DNA from: Guillardia theta CCMP2712
Taxonomy: Eukaryota > Cryptophyceae > Pyrenomonadales > Geminigeraceae
Length of the DNA: 64,000 nt
Assembly (NCBI RefSeq): GCF_000315625.1
Contig: NW_005434491.1
Location: 17,199 to 81,198, forward strand
Reading direction: 5' to 3'
A model generated the notes under the pieces. That model was given only the letters and a program-made list of their open reading frames with translations. It did not search any database and was not told where the DNA came from. The translations under genes were made by a program, and so were the position numbers. Of the stretch, positions 24,372 to 34,717 are shown one piece after another (positions within the stretch are counted from its first letter, which is position 1; each line of letters begins with the position of its first letter).

Positions 24372-24824
24372 CCAATGACTGCGAGGAGGATGAGCTTGAG
24401 GGAGGAAGGAGGAGGATGAGCTTGAGGGAGGAAGGAGGAGGATGAGCTTTAGGGAGGAAGGAGGAGGATGAGCTTGAGGGAGGAAGGAGGAGGATGAGCT
24501 TGAGGGAGGAAGGAGGAGGATGAGCTTGAGGGAGGAAGGAGGAGGATGAGCTTGAGGGAGGAAGGAGGAGGATGAGCTTGAGGGAGGAAGGAGGAGGATG
24601 AGCTTGAGGGAGGAAGGAGGAGGATGAGCTTGAGGGAGGAAGGAGGAGGATGAGCTTGAGGGAGGAAGGAGGAGGATGAGCTTGAGGGAGGAAGGAGGAG
24701 GATGAGCTTGAGGGAGGAAGGAGGAGGATGAGCTTGAGGGAGGAAGGAGGAGGATGAGCTTGAGGGAGGAAGGAGGAGGATGAGCTTGAGGGAGGAAGGA
24801 GGAGGATGAGCTTGAGGGAGGAAG
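24372..24824. repeat. 26-bp minisatellite, about 17 copies
   Basis: Almost perfect tandem units beginning GATGAGCTTGAGGGAGGAAG plus GAGGAG. 26 is not a multiple of three, so open frames across it (a Leu/Pro/Ser frame on the minus strand) are artefacts. It lies between two convergent genes, the TBC-WD stop at 24252 and the minus-strand stop at 24876. Confidence 0.95.
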
Positions 24825-24875
24825 GGGTCGTTAGCTCACAGCGGGGTGTGCCCATCCACAGTTCTCGCATTGGGA

Positions 24876-26042
24876 TCAGCTCCATATCGCAGCAACCTGA
24901 GGCAGAGCGTCAGGAACTGCTTCCACTTCATCTGGCATCACCATCGCACCACCCAGACGTTTCCTTTTCCGGCAGCAAGATGCAAACTCGTGGCCATAAA
25001 ACAGCTGAGAAGCTGTCAGCCACTTCCAGACATCCACACTCTGCTCCAACTTGGGATCTGCGATGTTGACATCGATACCAACCTTCTTGACAAGATGTCT
25101 CACCTGCAAACAACATCAATCTCTTTTCCTTAACTCACTTGCAAGGATGCCGTGCACTCACTCCTCGCAAGTCGTTTGTGATGGCGTTGCTCCATAACAT
25201 ATTTTGCGCTGCCTAGACATTTTGTAAAGACTAGCCGACCATCAAAGCAGGCAGTTCTCACATCCAGAATTTGAATTTCGCGCTCGTTCTGTGCATGCCT
25301 GGTTGAAAGTGCCCTTGTGGACTTGGAGCCAGCTTCCAGGTATAACTTGTGCCTCATTTCAATCAACATCTTTTCTCCATCCAGTAGGAGCTCATTCCAT
25401 AACAGTGGATTTCTTCGGCAAAGCTTCACCCATTTTGGTTGACATTATGTAAGACTTACCTTGACACAGGGTCGGCTGCTCCCGTGTTGTCGACAGCCTG
25501 ACGAAGAGTTAGCGAACCTTTCAACGACAGGGCAGGAGGGGAGAATGATGGGATGCAAGGACAGAATGATGAGATACAAAGTGTTAATGATGGGACAAGG
25601 CCAGCGATCCGTACATCCTCTTCTCTTACATGGAGAACTGCTGTGAGGTGAGGAGTCGGTTGCCCGTAGGTGCGAAGCCATTCACGTGTTTTCTTTCTCT
25701 TGATGCGCTGCTCAATATTGCATCACACACATCATGAAAAAATATTAGCAGAGAAGACATCACCATCTTTGTGATGGGGCGATTCATTTCCTCCAAATTC
25801 TTCATTCGCTGATGCATTGTTTGCCCGCGCCGTCTTCTTCCTCCTCCGCGTAGTCGTAGGTTTGCCATGGGTGACCGGCATGATTGAGCAGATGATGGCT
25901 GGTGAAACGAGCTGAGTAGATTGCGCGCATGGTGCTCATGGTGTGCAGAAAGTTGAAGGGGATATAGAAGGCCCTTCGAGTTCAAACAAAGTTGCGGGAG
26001 GAGGAGGAGGAGGAGGAGGAGCCGCACCAAGACGGCAACCAT
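24876..26042 (-). CDS. Unknown protein with signal peptide and basic region
   Basis: Five exons (26042-25764, 25707-25630, 25497-25460, 25412-25139, 25103-24876) all join in phase and give 298 residues. Introns are 56, 132, 47 and only 35 nt. The N-terminus is an extreme Leu-rich signal peptide (MVAVLVRLLLLLLLLPQLC), with the poly-Leu encoded by a CTC microsatellite. A basic GGGRRRRGQTMHQRMKN region follows. The body includes TREWLRTYGQPTPHLTAVLH, WNELLLDGEKMLIEMRHKLY and VRHLVKKVGIDVNIADPKLE. No family is recognised. The signal peptide plus a long polar stretch is compatible with secretion or plastid import; RNA binding is only a guess from the basic patch. Confidence 0.68.
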
Positions 26043-26561
26043 GGCATGAGCGGCTCTAACGCAATGAAGACTTTCTTGTTCTAATTCTTGTTCTAATTCT
26101 AGAACACGGTTCTTAAATTTTGTCTCAAAATCCTTGTTAGTACGGTCAGAGTACGGTCGGAAGATGACTGAGAAGGCCCGGGCCCGGGCCCAGTACGGCA
26201 TGCGAGAGATAGGCCCGGGGCCCGGGGGGTGGATGATTGGAGGTGATAAAGTAGGGTAGTAGAAGAGCCATCATAGAGGTAGGAGGGTCTGGGGTACTAG
26301 GAACTTCAATCACGGAATGGTAGGCCCGGGACCGAGCAATGGGACGGGGTGGGGTACTAATGTGTCAGTGTGTTCCATCATTAGTCGCCGGGATCTCATT
26401 GGAAAGAGGGGTGGGGTGGTGGGAAATGAGGGATGGTATGGAGGGGTAGTTCCAGGCAGTAGGTAGGATGATACCTGAAACAGGGGTGGGGGTGGGCAAG
26501 GTAAAAAAAAGAGCGCGTGCGAGTGCAGACAAGGCGGGTGGAGGAGCAGCGAGAAGCGAAA
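26043..26561. other. Intergenic region between divergent genes, G-run rich
   Basis: Contains short palindromic GGCCCGGGCC words near 26180-26225 and a G-run tract (GGGGTGGGG, GTAGGGTAG) at 26200-26500 immediately upstream of the ribosomal protein start. The same texture recurs upstream of other genes here, so it may contribute to promoter function. No TATA box is identified. Confidence 0.5.
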
Positions 26562-27304
26562 ATGTTTGACAAAGTTGTGGTGGTTGACTGCAGGGGCCAC
26601 CTGCTTGGAAGACTCGCTTCCATCATCGCTAAAGAGCTTCTCGGAGGTCAGCATGTTGTTCTTACAAGATGTGAGGAGCTCAACATCAGCGGAAGCTTCA
26701 TCCGCAACAAGTACCTCTTCATGTCCATGCTCCGCAAGAAGAAGAACAGCAACCCTTCCAAGGGTCCTTACCACTTCCGATCCCCTGCAAGGATGGCGTG
26801 GAGGGTTATCCGTGGTATGATGCAGCACAAGTCTCCTCGCTGCCAAGCTGCCCTTGACAGACTCAAGGTGAACGGATTGAAACGCACAGCTAGCTTGTTT
26901 CTGAGATTTGATATCTGACTGGTCATTCTGCAGGTGTTTGAGGGCATTCCTCCTCCCTATGACAAGGTCAAGCGCGTGGTCATTCCGACAGCGCTTCGCA
27001 TCCTCCGCCTGAAGCCGAATAGGAAATACACCAACCTCGGACGCATGTGCTCTGAAGTCGGATGGAAGCATTGGGACACCATCAAGGAGCTTGAGGAGAA
27101 ACGCAAAGTCAAGGGAAATGCATTCTGGGCGAAGAAGAAGGAAGCAATTCAGGTTTTGTGCTTGATATTATGTAGAACGCGAGAGTGATAAGTATTTTCT
27201 AATCGCAGATGAGAACTAAGGCCATGAAGCAAGCAGCACAGGATCCTAAGGTCAAGAAAGTTCAGAAAATTCTTGACATGGTAGAGAACCCTTCAATGGC
27301 TTAA
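26562..27304 (+). CDS. RPL13A: 60S ribosomal protein L13a (uL13)
   Basis: Three exons (26562-26867, 26934-27152, 27209-27304) give 206 residues, the usual length for eukaryotic uL13. The start [20 protein letters not shown] matches the family N-terminus. Further hallmarks are [31 protein letters not shown] and [20 protein letters not shown]. It sits on the solvent side of the large ribosomal subunit. Introns of 66 and 56 nt have GTGAAC and GTTTTG donors and CTGCAG/TCGCAG acceptors. Both introns are in phase 0, so exon ends fall between codons. Confidence 0.96.
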
Positions 27305-28646
27305 GTTTGCTCAATCATGACCATCAAGTAAATCACAGTTCGCAATTTCGCACGATTTCTCATACTGCAGTAGCTGATAGTGAATTCGCCTTGCCCGGTG
27401 TGCTGCCTCTTGCAAACAGCATTGTTGGGTGAGGGAACTTAGCCTGTGTCCCTATGCTCTAATTGCATGAGAATTCTTGAGCTTGAAGTCCATCACATGC
27501 TGGAGCTTCAGGTCCCATGCAATGTTACGTTGGTGTATTTGAACACGTTTATCATCTTTGCCTCCCTGAACTGTGCAGTGCAAATATTTTTTCCAATTTT
27601 TGTTTTCTATGGATCTTTTATTCCTGCTGCAAAATTCCCTTCCTATCCTCACTCGGGCATGAAACCGATCCTCTATCTCTCAGTCTCTCTCTTCCCTGCT
27701 CTCTTGGATTCTTCTGCTCCCCAATCTGAGGTCAGAACCTTACTCTTACTCTCTCTCTGCCGCCCCGTGTTGGACCTTCGCCTCTCCTCCAAGCAACTGC
27801 TTCCTATGATGAGACGAGTTCACAAGATATCAATGCTCGCTAACCTTGCCTGTTATCACTTTTGCGTCTTGGTTACATGACTGAGAAAGATTCAATGTTC
27901 GCTTCAATCCTTTGAAGTCACTACTTAATGTTTTATGCCTGCCCTCTTCGATTCTTCTGCTTTCCATTCGGAGGTGAGACTCTCACTCTTTCTTTCTCTT
28001 CCCCCCTTTTCCTCCCTCACGATCTTCAAGCCCTGATCTTACTCGGGGATCACAAGAGTCTTTCAGAATGTTCTGCTTTGTTGCAATAAATTACATCCAT
28101 CCGTTGCCTGTCTCTCAAAAATCTTTGACGACAGCCTGGGCATCATTGAAATTGACATGACAGAAGGCAACGGACTGCTAGGTCACTTGTCTAGTAAACC
28201 ATTCATTTGTGCGCCTTTTACTGACCAATTTCCGATTCTGCCAGTCAATCAGAGTGCAATTCCAAGAGCCTGGACCTGCATTCAGTAAGTAAACTGCTGC
28301 AACAAGACAGGAAGGGTGGAGCCCAGCCAGGTCAGACTTGGATGTAAACCCTGAACCATGTACTCCTTTAAATTCGGATTATCATTTAATCTTACTTTAT
28401 GTGAAAGCGAGAGGCCTCTTGATACAACACAATTATTTGTGCTCAATGCAAGAAATTGAGCACCATGGCAGCATCCAACGTGAAATGGGAATATACGAAT
28501 AGAGTTTGCATCACTGACTGCACAAATGGTTTAGAACACAATGTCAAGTATCAAAAAGCTTTCAATATTTACTTTTCCCTTCACATTTGTTTTCCGGATT
28601 AACATTTTTTCCACTTCACTATATCTAATTCCGATCCAAAAGTTTT
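27305..28646. other. Intergenic, no gene seen
   Basis: AT-balanced sequence between RPL13A and the convergent monooxygenase. 27660-27730 and 27940-28010 are related pyrimidine-rich stretches around a shared GATTCTTCTGCT word, suggesting an old local duplication. A 145-codon frame at 27446-27880 is rejected. Convergent 3' UTRs are expected here. Confidence 0.5.
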
Positions 28647-29883
28647 CTACTTCGAATTCTGAAAAACGCTGCTTGCCATAGCCGATCGCAGTTGCACATC
28701 CAAGACCTCCTTGAGTCGTGACTCTCCGAATTCTTTGAACGAGCGATCTAGAATATCTGTCGATATGGCTGAGTCAGCTTCGTTGAGGTGCTTCTGGATA
28801 GCTTCACTGAGGCGAGCCGCACTTTCAAGCGCACAATTGCACCCTTCCCCAAGTGATGGAGTCATACAGTGGCCGGCATCCCCGATTAGGACAACACGGT
28901 CATTGCAAGCATTGAGGCAATCTTCCACTTTGATCCAAGATACTCTTCGACTTATTGTCATGTCACAAATATTGTCCAAGATTCCCGCAGTTTTTAGGAA
29001 TGGAAACTCCTTGCCCAACAATTCTTTTGCTCTCATCAGGGTTTCATTGTTTTCAGATTCACCATTCCAAGAAATGATGTTACCATCCGTTGGTTGCAGC
29101 CAGGGATACGAAGCTAAAATTTCGTTGAACAATACCCAGGAAATAGACGCCGTTCCGTCGAGCAAAGGAGCGAGCATAAGATACATTGCAATTTGCGGAG
29201 TTTGCGGCTTCAAAACATGTAAAGATTTCTCAACATGATCAGGCCATCTGGTCAGGCTAAACGAAACGCCCCATGAGTTTTCTTTGATTTCCTGATATTT
29301 GTACATCTTGCTTTTGTCCCCAGTATGTTTGAATGGGCTACAGGTCCGAATTGCAGACCATTTGCCGTCAGCTCCAATCACGTGTGAAAATGTTTTTGCA
29401 TCACCATTACTCAAACTCAACTCTAGAAGTTTCCCGTTTTCACGAGCATTCAGGTCATCTACCTTAACACCATGGCTGATGTCTGCGTTAGGCATTGCTC
29501 GCAATGCGTGTGTCAGAAGCTTCGTCAAAGCAGTTCGGGTGATTGCATACTGCGGAGGATTACGCTCTATCACATTCTCCTTGTCTCCTGACTTGACAAT
29601 TATCCTTGTTCTGATGAGAGCCTCTTTATGCACTTGATGAAGTAGACCTGCATGCTGCAAGGAGTTCAGCCCTCTCTGATTCAAGTTGATCGAGTACGAT
29701 CTGCTGTTCCATTCAGATACAGATTGAGCTTGCTCAAATACACAGACATCCAGTCCCCTTTGAGCTAAAAGGAGGGCAGCCAACAAGCCAGCAGGACCCG
29801 CGCCTACCACAGCAACCTGCCATGAACCATCACAAGTCTTGTGTGTCGCACATTATCCCCTCGCAACTTACTTGCGGCAGCAT
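28647..29883 (-). CDS. FAD-dependent monooxygenase, kynurenine 3-monooxygenase-like
   Basis: A 12-nt first exon (29883-29872, MLPQ), a 55-nt intron with a GTAAGT donor, and a single long exon 29816-28647 give 393 residues. Flavoprotein hydroxylase signatures are complete: dinucleotide-binding VAVVGAGPAGLLAALLLAQRG at the N-terminus (GxGxxG), the middle DG motif VIGADGKWSAIR, and the FAD-ribityl GD motif VLIGDAGHCMTPSLGEGCN. The block RSYSINLNQRGL resembles the substrate-side motif of kynurenine 3-monooxygenase, an enzyme of tryptophan catabolism. It is shorter than animal and fungal enzymes and lacks an obvious C-terminal membrane anchor. The substrate is therefore not certain; other aromatic hydroxylases are possible. 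Confidence 0.85.
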
Positions 29884-31782
29884 TCCTGCCTCACGCCTCC
29901 CCAGTAAACCTCAAGCAAAACCTGTTCTCTTTTTAAAAATTACTATGCTTTGTAAAATTGCATTTTATTATCCGTGACAGATGCAGGACACTGTCCGGCG
30001 ATACTATATACGCTTTACTCAAAGTTAAGTTAAAGATCAGCACTAGCCCCTGAGCTACTAGTTCTGTCGGATGAGAAAATTTTTAGAGAAAAGCTGCAAG
30101 ATTTTGATAGATCTCATGAAAATCTCAAATTGCCATATCACATTTTAAATTCTAAAGGCGATGTAGTAGGTAGGACAAGCTTTGGGTGGGGAGAATGGAG
30201 CCAAGGCGGGTGGTTTTTCCCTCTCATAGAAGGGTATGATCTGAGAAATTATGGGATTTCAAATTTGGAGATAGGCAATGTAGGGTAGGGTAGGGTAGGG
30301 TAGGGACTCCAAACCTAATTTGAATTTAGGGATGGGGGGTACTAGGGAAAGTAGACGAATTTGAGAGGGTGGTAGAAGGTGCCGAGGAAGGAGAAATGTT
30401 TCGGGAGGAGGATCATCAAGTGCAGGGCGGGGAGAGGCGAAGTTGGTGTGAATTATCTATTGCCATTAATAGTAATTCAAACATGTAGAAGATGGGGAGA
30501 AGAAGGGCAGCTCAAAGACATTCGCAACGAGCCATAGTGCTGGCCCGTCATCAAAATCCTCAGGGTGGGGCACTGATTCATGGATTATGGGGTGGGTGCT
30601 GGCGCCACTCTTAAACACCCTGACATGAACCCTACCCATTCAAGGGGATCTACCGGGACCCTGGTGACTAACCAACCAAGAAACATCCTACTACCCGTAT
30701 TTACAATAATTCTTTCCCGGTCAACTATACCCCTCCTTCTACTTTGAACCCCATGGAAAATCATACCCCTACCCTCATGATCTGTTCTGCTCAATACTAA
30801 TAAACCCCCACCCCCCCGTTCCCTCATTTGCCAACGCAGTAGCAGCTGTCAGCCATACTTGTGACCCCCCACCCCCCATAGCAGTCACCCACCCCCTGAA
30901 TCGAGACATTTATAACCCAAACAATCCTATTCATCCTTTACCCCACCCGTGATCCTGCTTATATACAACCCCCAGATATGACCTGTGGATACCCACCTCA
31001 CCCTTTGTGGCAATTACACCCCTGTAGCCTACCACCACCACCCCCCTTTTGAGCTCTGTCTCGTTCCTCCAAGTAGAAGCCGCGGATGCAGAAGGCGCCA
31101 AAGCATAAAAGTGGGCGAGTAGCGAGGAAGGGACTATGGCGAAGGGAGAGCAAGCTTAAGACAGCCAGAGAATCATAGCCAGCTCAAAAGGAAGGGCTGA
31201 TACATAAGTGGGAAAGGTTGATCATTAGGTAACCAGGGAGGGAAACGGCTGAAGGCATAGTCATGCAGGCCTAGCAAAGTGACGAAAAATGGCATGCTCG
31301 AAGATTCTTGTCACCACTTGAAGATTGACGAGCAATGGAGAAAGTGTTACCATCAAGAAAATCTATCAGATTAATATTGAAGATGAAACGATGGATGTGG
31401 TTACAACATTCGGTGAACAATACGAAGGGGATCAAACAAACAGTTATTTTTTGAGCATTTGAAAAATGTCAGTTCGAGGATCAGGACAGGATCACGTCCT
31501 TAATATATCACAGTGTTAGGACTTGATGTAGCTCTTCCTAATAATGATGCACCCTTGCTAATCAGATCAGACATTGATAATTTCTTTCAAACATATATTG
31601 TGGCTGTGCGACAAGAAGTTAATTCACAAGAAAACTGTTCTTATTTCCATTCAGAAACTTTCTAAGATTCTTTCGGTCAAGTGATTCTGAGTTTGTGCCA
31701 GGGGGCTGCCGAGTCATCTGCTTAATCGTCAACCAAGTGCAATGTATTTGCTTTCAATCCTCCTTGCCGGTTATTCACTTAA
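29884..31782. other. Long intergenic: G-run half then C-run half, then AT-rich
   Basis: 30000-30035 is the approximate reverse complement of a motif near 15957-15985 (TAACTTTGAGTAAAG). 30170-30590 is G-run rich with a GGGTA pentamer array at about 30280-30305. 30600-31060 switches to C-runs (CCCCCACCCCCC). 31080-31780 is unstructured DNA upstream of the serine palmitoyltransferase start. No coding frame is convincing. Confidence 0.55.
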
Positions 31783-33883
31783 ATGAATCGCAGGTGTCCT
31801 GCTCGTGACAAGGTAATGGAAATCGCATTGCTTATTGTCTTCTTGGCACGTGACTTTCATTTCAAGAACAATAAGTCAGTGAGTACTGTACCGAGGAAAT
31901 CGAACAAGAGGTTGCATTTTGGTAAAATCCTTTCCCTGGGATGCTTATTTGCATGTACAGCAAAGGAAGTTTTGTCCTGCCAGTTTATCCTCGTGGAGAA
32001 CCTGCTCCTGCTCGAAAACGTGGATGTGCATCTTTGCGTTGTCATATCTGAACCCGTGACAGGAAAGAGCCCTAAGCCAGATGGTCACGAGCTTGAATTG
32101 GAAACCGAGCATACGGTATGCCGTTTGAACTGCCGATATGAATATGACATTGATGCAGGTCCCATGGATTGCTGCATTGACCACCTATTTTTCATATGCC
32201 ATTTTGATGGTTTTTGGCACTTTGCGCGATGCTGTCTTCAATGTTATGTGCGTTGTTGACCCTGGACGCTACCGTTCTCCGACACCTAAAGTCAGTTTTG
32301 CTGTTTGATAACAACAAGATCTGAGTGTGAGTCAGGGCTTTGCCAAATTGATGAACGATTTCCAAGATTTTTACACAAGGCGCCTCTACCATCGTATTCA
32401 GGTTAGCTTGTTGCCACTCTATATGAATTTGCCTGAACTTCATGGATGCTTCAGGATTGCTTCAATCGACCTATATCAAGTGCACCAGGGGCATGGATCG
32501 ATGTCATTGAGCGTGAATTTGCTAATGCTGAAATGGTATTTACATGCTTGTTTCTGCTAACGTATTATGATTGCCTTTGTGTTAGAGTACCATGCGGCAT
32601 ACTGGAAGCCATGTTACAGCACTGAATCTTTCATCTTATAATTATCTTGGTTTTGCTGAGTCGGATCTTGAAATGAGGGATGAGGTATAACAACACTTTC
32701 AAATTTTTATTTCTAATTGTTGTTTTTCCTGACTGATTTTGTCCAGGTTGTATCATCTATGAGGAGGTTGGGGGTTGGAAATGCAAGCTCAAGGACGGAG
32801 TTGGGTACCACGGATGTTCATCACGAGCTCGAAGCCAGGGTGGCACGATTTTTGGGAAAGGAGGCTGCAATTGTTTTTGGAATGGGTTTTGCAACGAATT
32901 CCACGGTTTTGCCAACTTTAGTCGGTTCTGGGGGACTGATCATCTCGGACGAATTGAACCACTCATCTATTGTGACTGGAGCCAGGAGCAGTAATGCCAG
33001 GATCAAGGTGTTCAAGCACAACTGTGCCAAAAGCTTGGAAGAAATACTTCGCAGCTCCATTGCAGAGGGACAACCGCGTACAAAACTTCCATGGAAGAAG
33101 ATTCTTGTGGTTGTTGAAGGACTTTACAGTATGGAGGGAGAAGTATGTGACCTCAAGAACATTGTTCAAGTTTGCAAGAAGTACAAGGCCTACGTGTACG
33201 TGGATGAAGCCCATAGTATTGGTGCATTGGGTGCGACTGGTCGGGGTGTTCTGGAATACTGCGGAGTTGAACCAGTCGATGTCGATGTCATGATGGGAAC
33301 GTTCACCAAGTCGTTTGGGTCAGTCGGAGGGTACATTGCGTCCACCAAGGAGGTGATTGACTACATCAGGAGAATGTCACCAGGATCAATCTATGCTTGC
33401 TCAATGTCTCCTGGTTGTGTAACGCAGGCTAGTCTGGCCCTGCGAATGATTGCTGGAGAAGACGGCACCGACAAGGGAAAGAAAAAACTTGACCAGCTGA
33501 GGCGCAATTCCAACCTATTTCGGGCTGGCCTTCAGAGAATGGGGTGTGAGGTGCTTGGGCACACGGACTCTCCTGTGATTCCAGTGATGCTGTACAACCC
33601 AGCAAAGATTCCTGCGTTCTCCAGAGAATGTTTGGCCCGCAAATTAGCAGTAGTTGTTGTTGGATTCCCAGCCACTCCGCTGATCAAATCAAGGGTTCGA
33701 TTTTGTTTGTCTGCAGCTCACACAGAGGAGGACTTGATCTCAGCCTTAAAAGTCATCGACGAAGTTGCTGAAAGAGTTATGATCAAGTATAAATGGACTG
33801 GACGTCCCAATGTCGCCCCATCAGCAGTGGTACAACGTTTAAGTCAGGCATGGAGAAAGAATCGAGGGTTGGATGTTTTCTGA
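31783..33883 (+). CDS. LCB2: Serine palmitoyltransferase subunit 2 (LCB2)
   Basis: Catalytic subunit of the PLP enzyme that condenses serine with palmitoyl-CoA, the first step of sphingolipid synthesis at the ER. Nine exons (31783-31812, 31884-31921, 31961-32019, 32063-32115, 32159-32290, 32336-32401, 32455-32535, 32586-32684, 32747-33883) join in phase and give 564 residues. A membrane segment is seen in VPWIAALTTYFSYAILMVFG. Family motifs are FQDFYTRRLYHRIQDCFNRP, LNLSSYNYLGFAES, GTTDVHHELEARVA, SDELNHSSIV, VYVDEAHSIGALG, and the PLP-lysine block GTFTKSFGSVGGYI. The introns are 39-71 nt. An alternative donor at 33830 would replace the last 17 residues with the downstream exons at 33896-34464. 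Confidence 0.93.
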
Positions 33884-33895
33884 CTTGTTTGTTAG

Positions 33896-34464
33896 GAGTA
33901 CTTTGTGGATGTGGTTGGCGAGTGGGATGCCACTCATTTCAACTGGAGGGTGTGACCTCCGAAACTGCTTCTTCGCGCCGCTTATTGTTCAACGCAGGAC
34001 ACGATCACGATCGATACCAACGGCCGTTTTGCACGCGGTAATGGCGAACAAGGCAGTTGGAATGTGCAGGTGAGACTCAAAGAACACATGCATGGCATTG
34101 GACCTCACATTCGAGCAGGAGAGAAACGGCAAGACCGTTCTTCGTCTTGAATGGGATCGCTGGCCAACGGAGGAGTTGGAGTTGGTGCACATGGATCAAA
34201 GAGACCCATGCGCTAGTCCGCGCAGACATGTCTTCAAGGTACGTTAATGGTCCCCTTGTCACTTGTAACGTGCTCCTGCAGGGGCATGGCAACATTATCA
34301 CTGCTAATAGCAACACCATCCCTTTCCCTGACCTTATCCCTGGCTCGCACTCTACTTTCACCCTCCGCCCCAAGGGTTCTTTGATATCCCCCAACGTGAG
34401 CCCAATGCCGAGCCCGTCGAAGCCCGCAGCCACTTCCCGCATCTCTCAACGCAAGATCCAGTAA
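33896..34464 (+). CDS. Trp-rich beta-domain exons, probable C-terminal extension of LCB2
   Basis: Four exons (33896-33949, 33998-34069, 34119-34238, 34282-34464) read in phase and end at TAA 34464. The peptide has a regular Trp/Gly pattern, including VDVVGEWDATHFNWRDTITI, FARGNGEQGSWNVQ and VLRLEWDRWPTEELELVH. This looks like a small beta-sandwich or lectin-like domain; no family is assigned. No start exon fits immediately upstream. The acceptor before 33896 (TTCTGACTTGTTTGTTAG) is a good splice site with a branch point. A GT donor at 33830 inside the LCB2 terminal exon joins it in phase 0 through a 66-nt intron. It is either an alternative LCB2 C-terminus or a separate gene with a missed first exon. 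Confidence 0.6.
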
Positions 34465-34717
34465 CTGCCGCAGCTGCCCAAATATAGGCTGATATCTTCG
34501 AGACCACCTCGATGCTAGAATTGTATTGTTTAACATTTGATAAATTCTTTGTTTGTGGGATCAGTTAGACGCTGATTCTGCTCCTTTGTGATCTGCCCAT
34601 ACGTCATGACAGATAAAGTTTTCCCAGCTGGCTCTGAATTTTGCGACAAGCGCGGAGGGCGATGGATCTGTTGCTAGTAGACAGTCAGTACAACAAAAAG
34701 ATCGCCGTGGTCAGCTC

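Noticed and set aside
24307-24885. Long minus-strand open frame rich in Leu, Pro and Ser
   Set aside because: It is only a frame through the 26-bp minisatellite; the unit is not a multiple of three and the composition is not protein-like.
24846-25133. Plus-strand frame that could extend the TBC-WD gene
   Set aside because: The opposite strand is a phase-perfect five-exon gene here, and no TBC-WD donor joins this frame in phase.
27446-27880. 145-codon plus-strand frame after RPL13A
   Set aside because: No splice context, odd hydrophobic composition and within an expected convergent UTR region.
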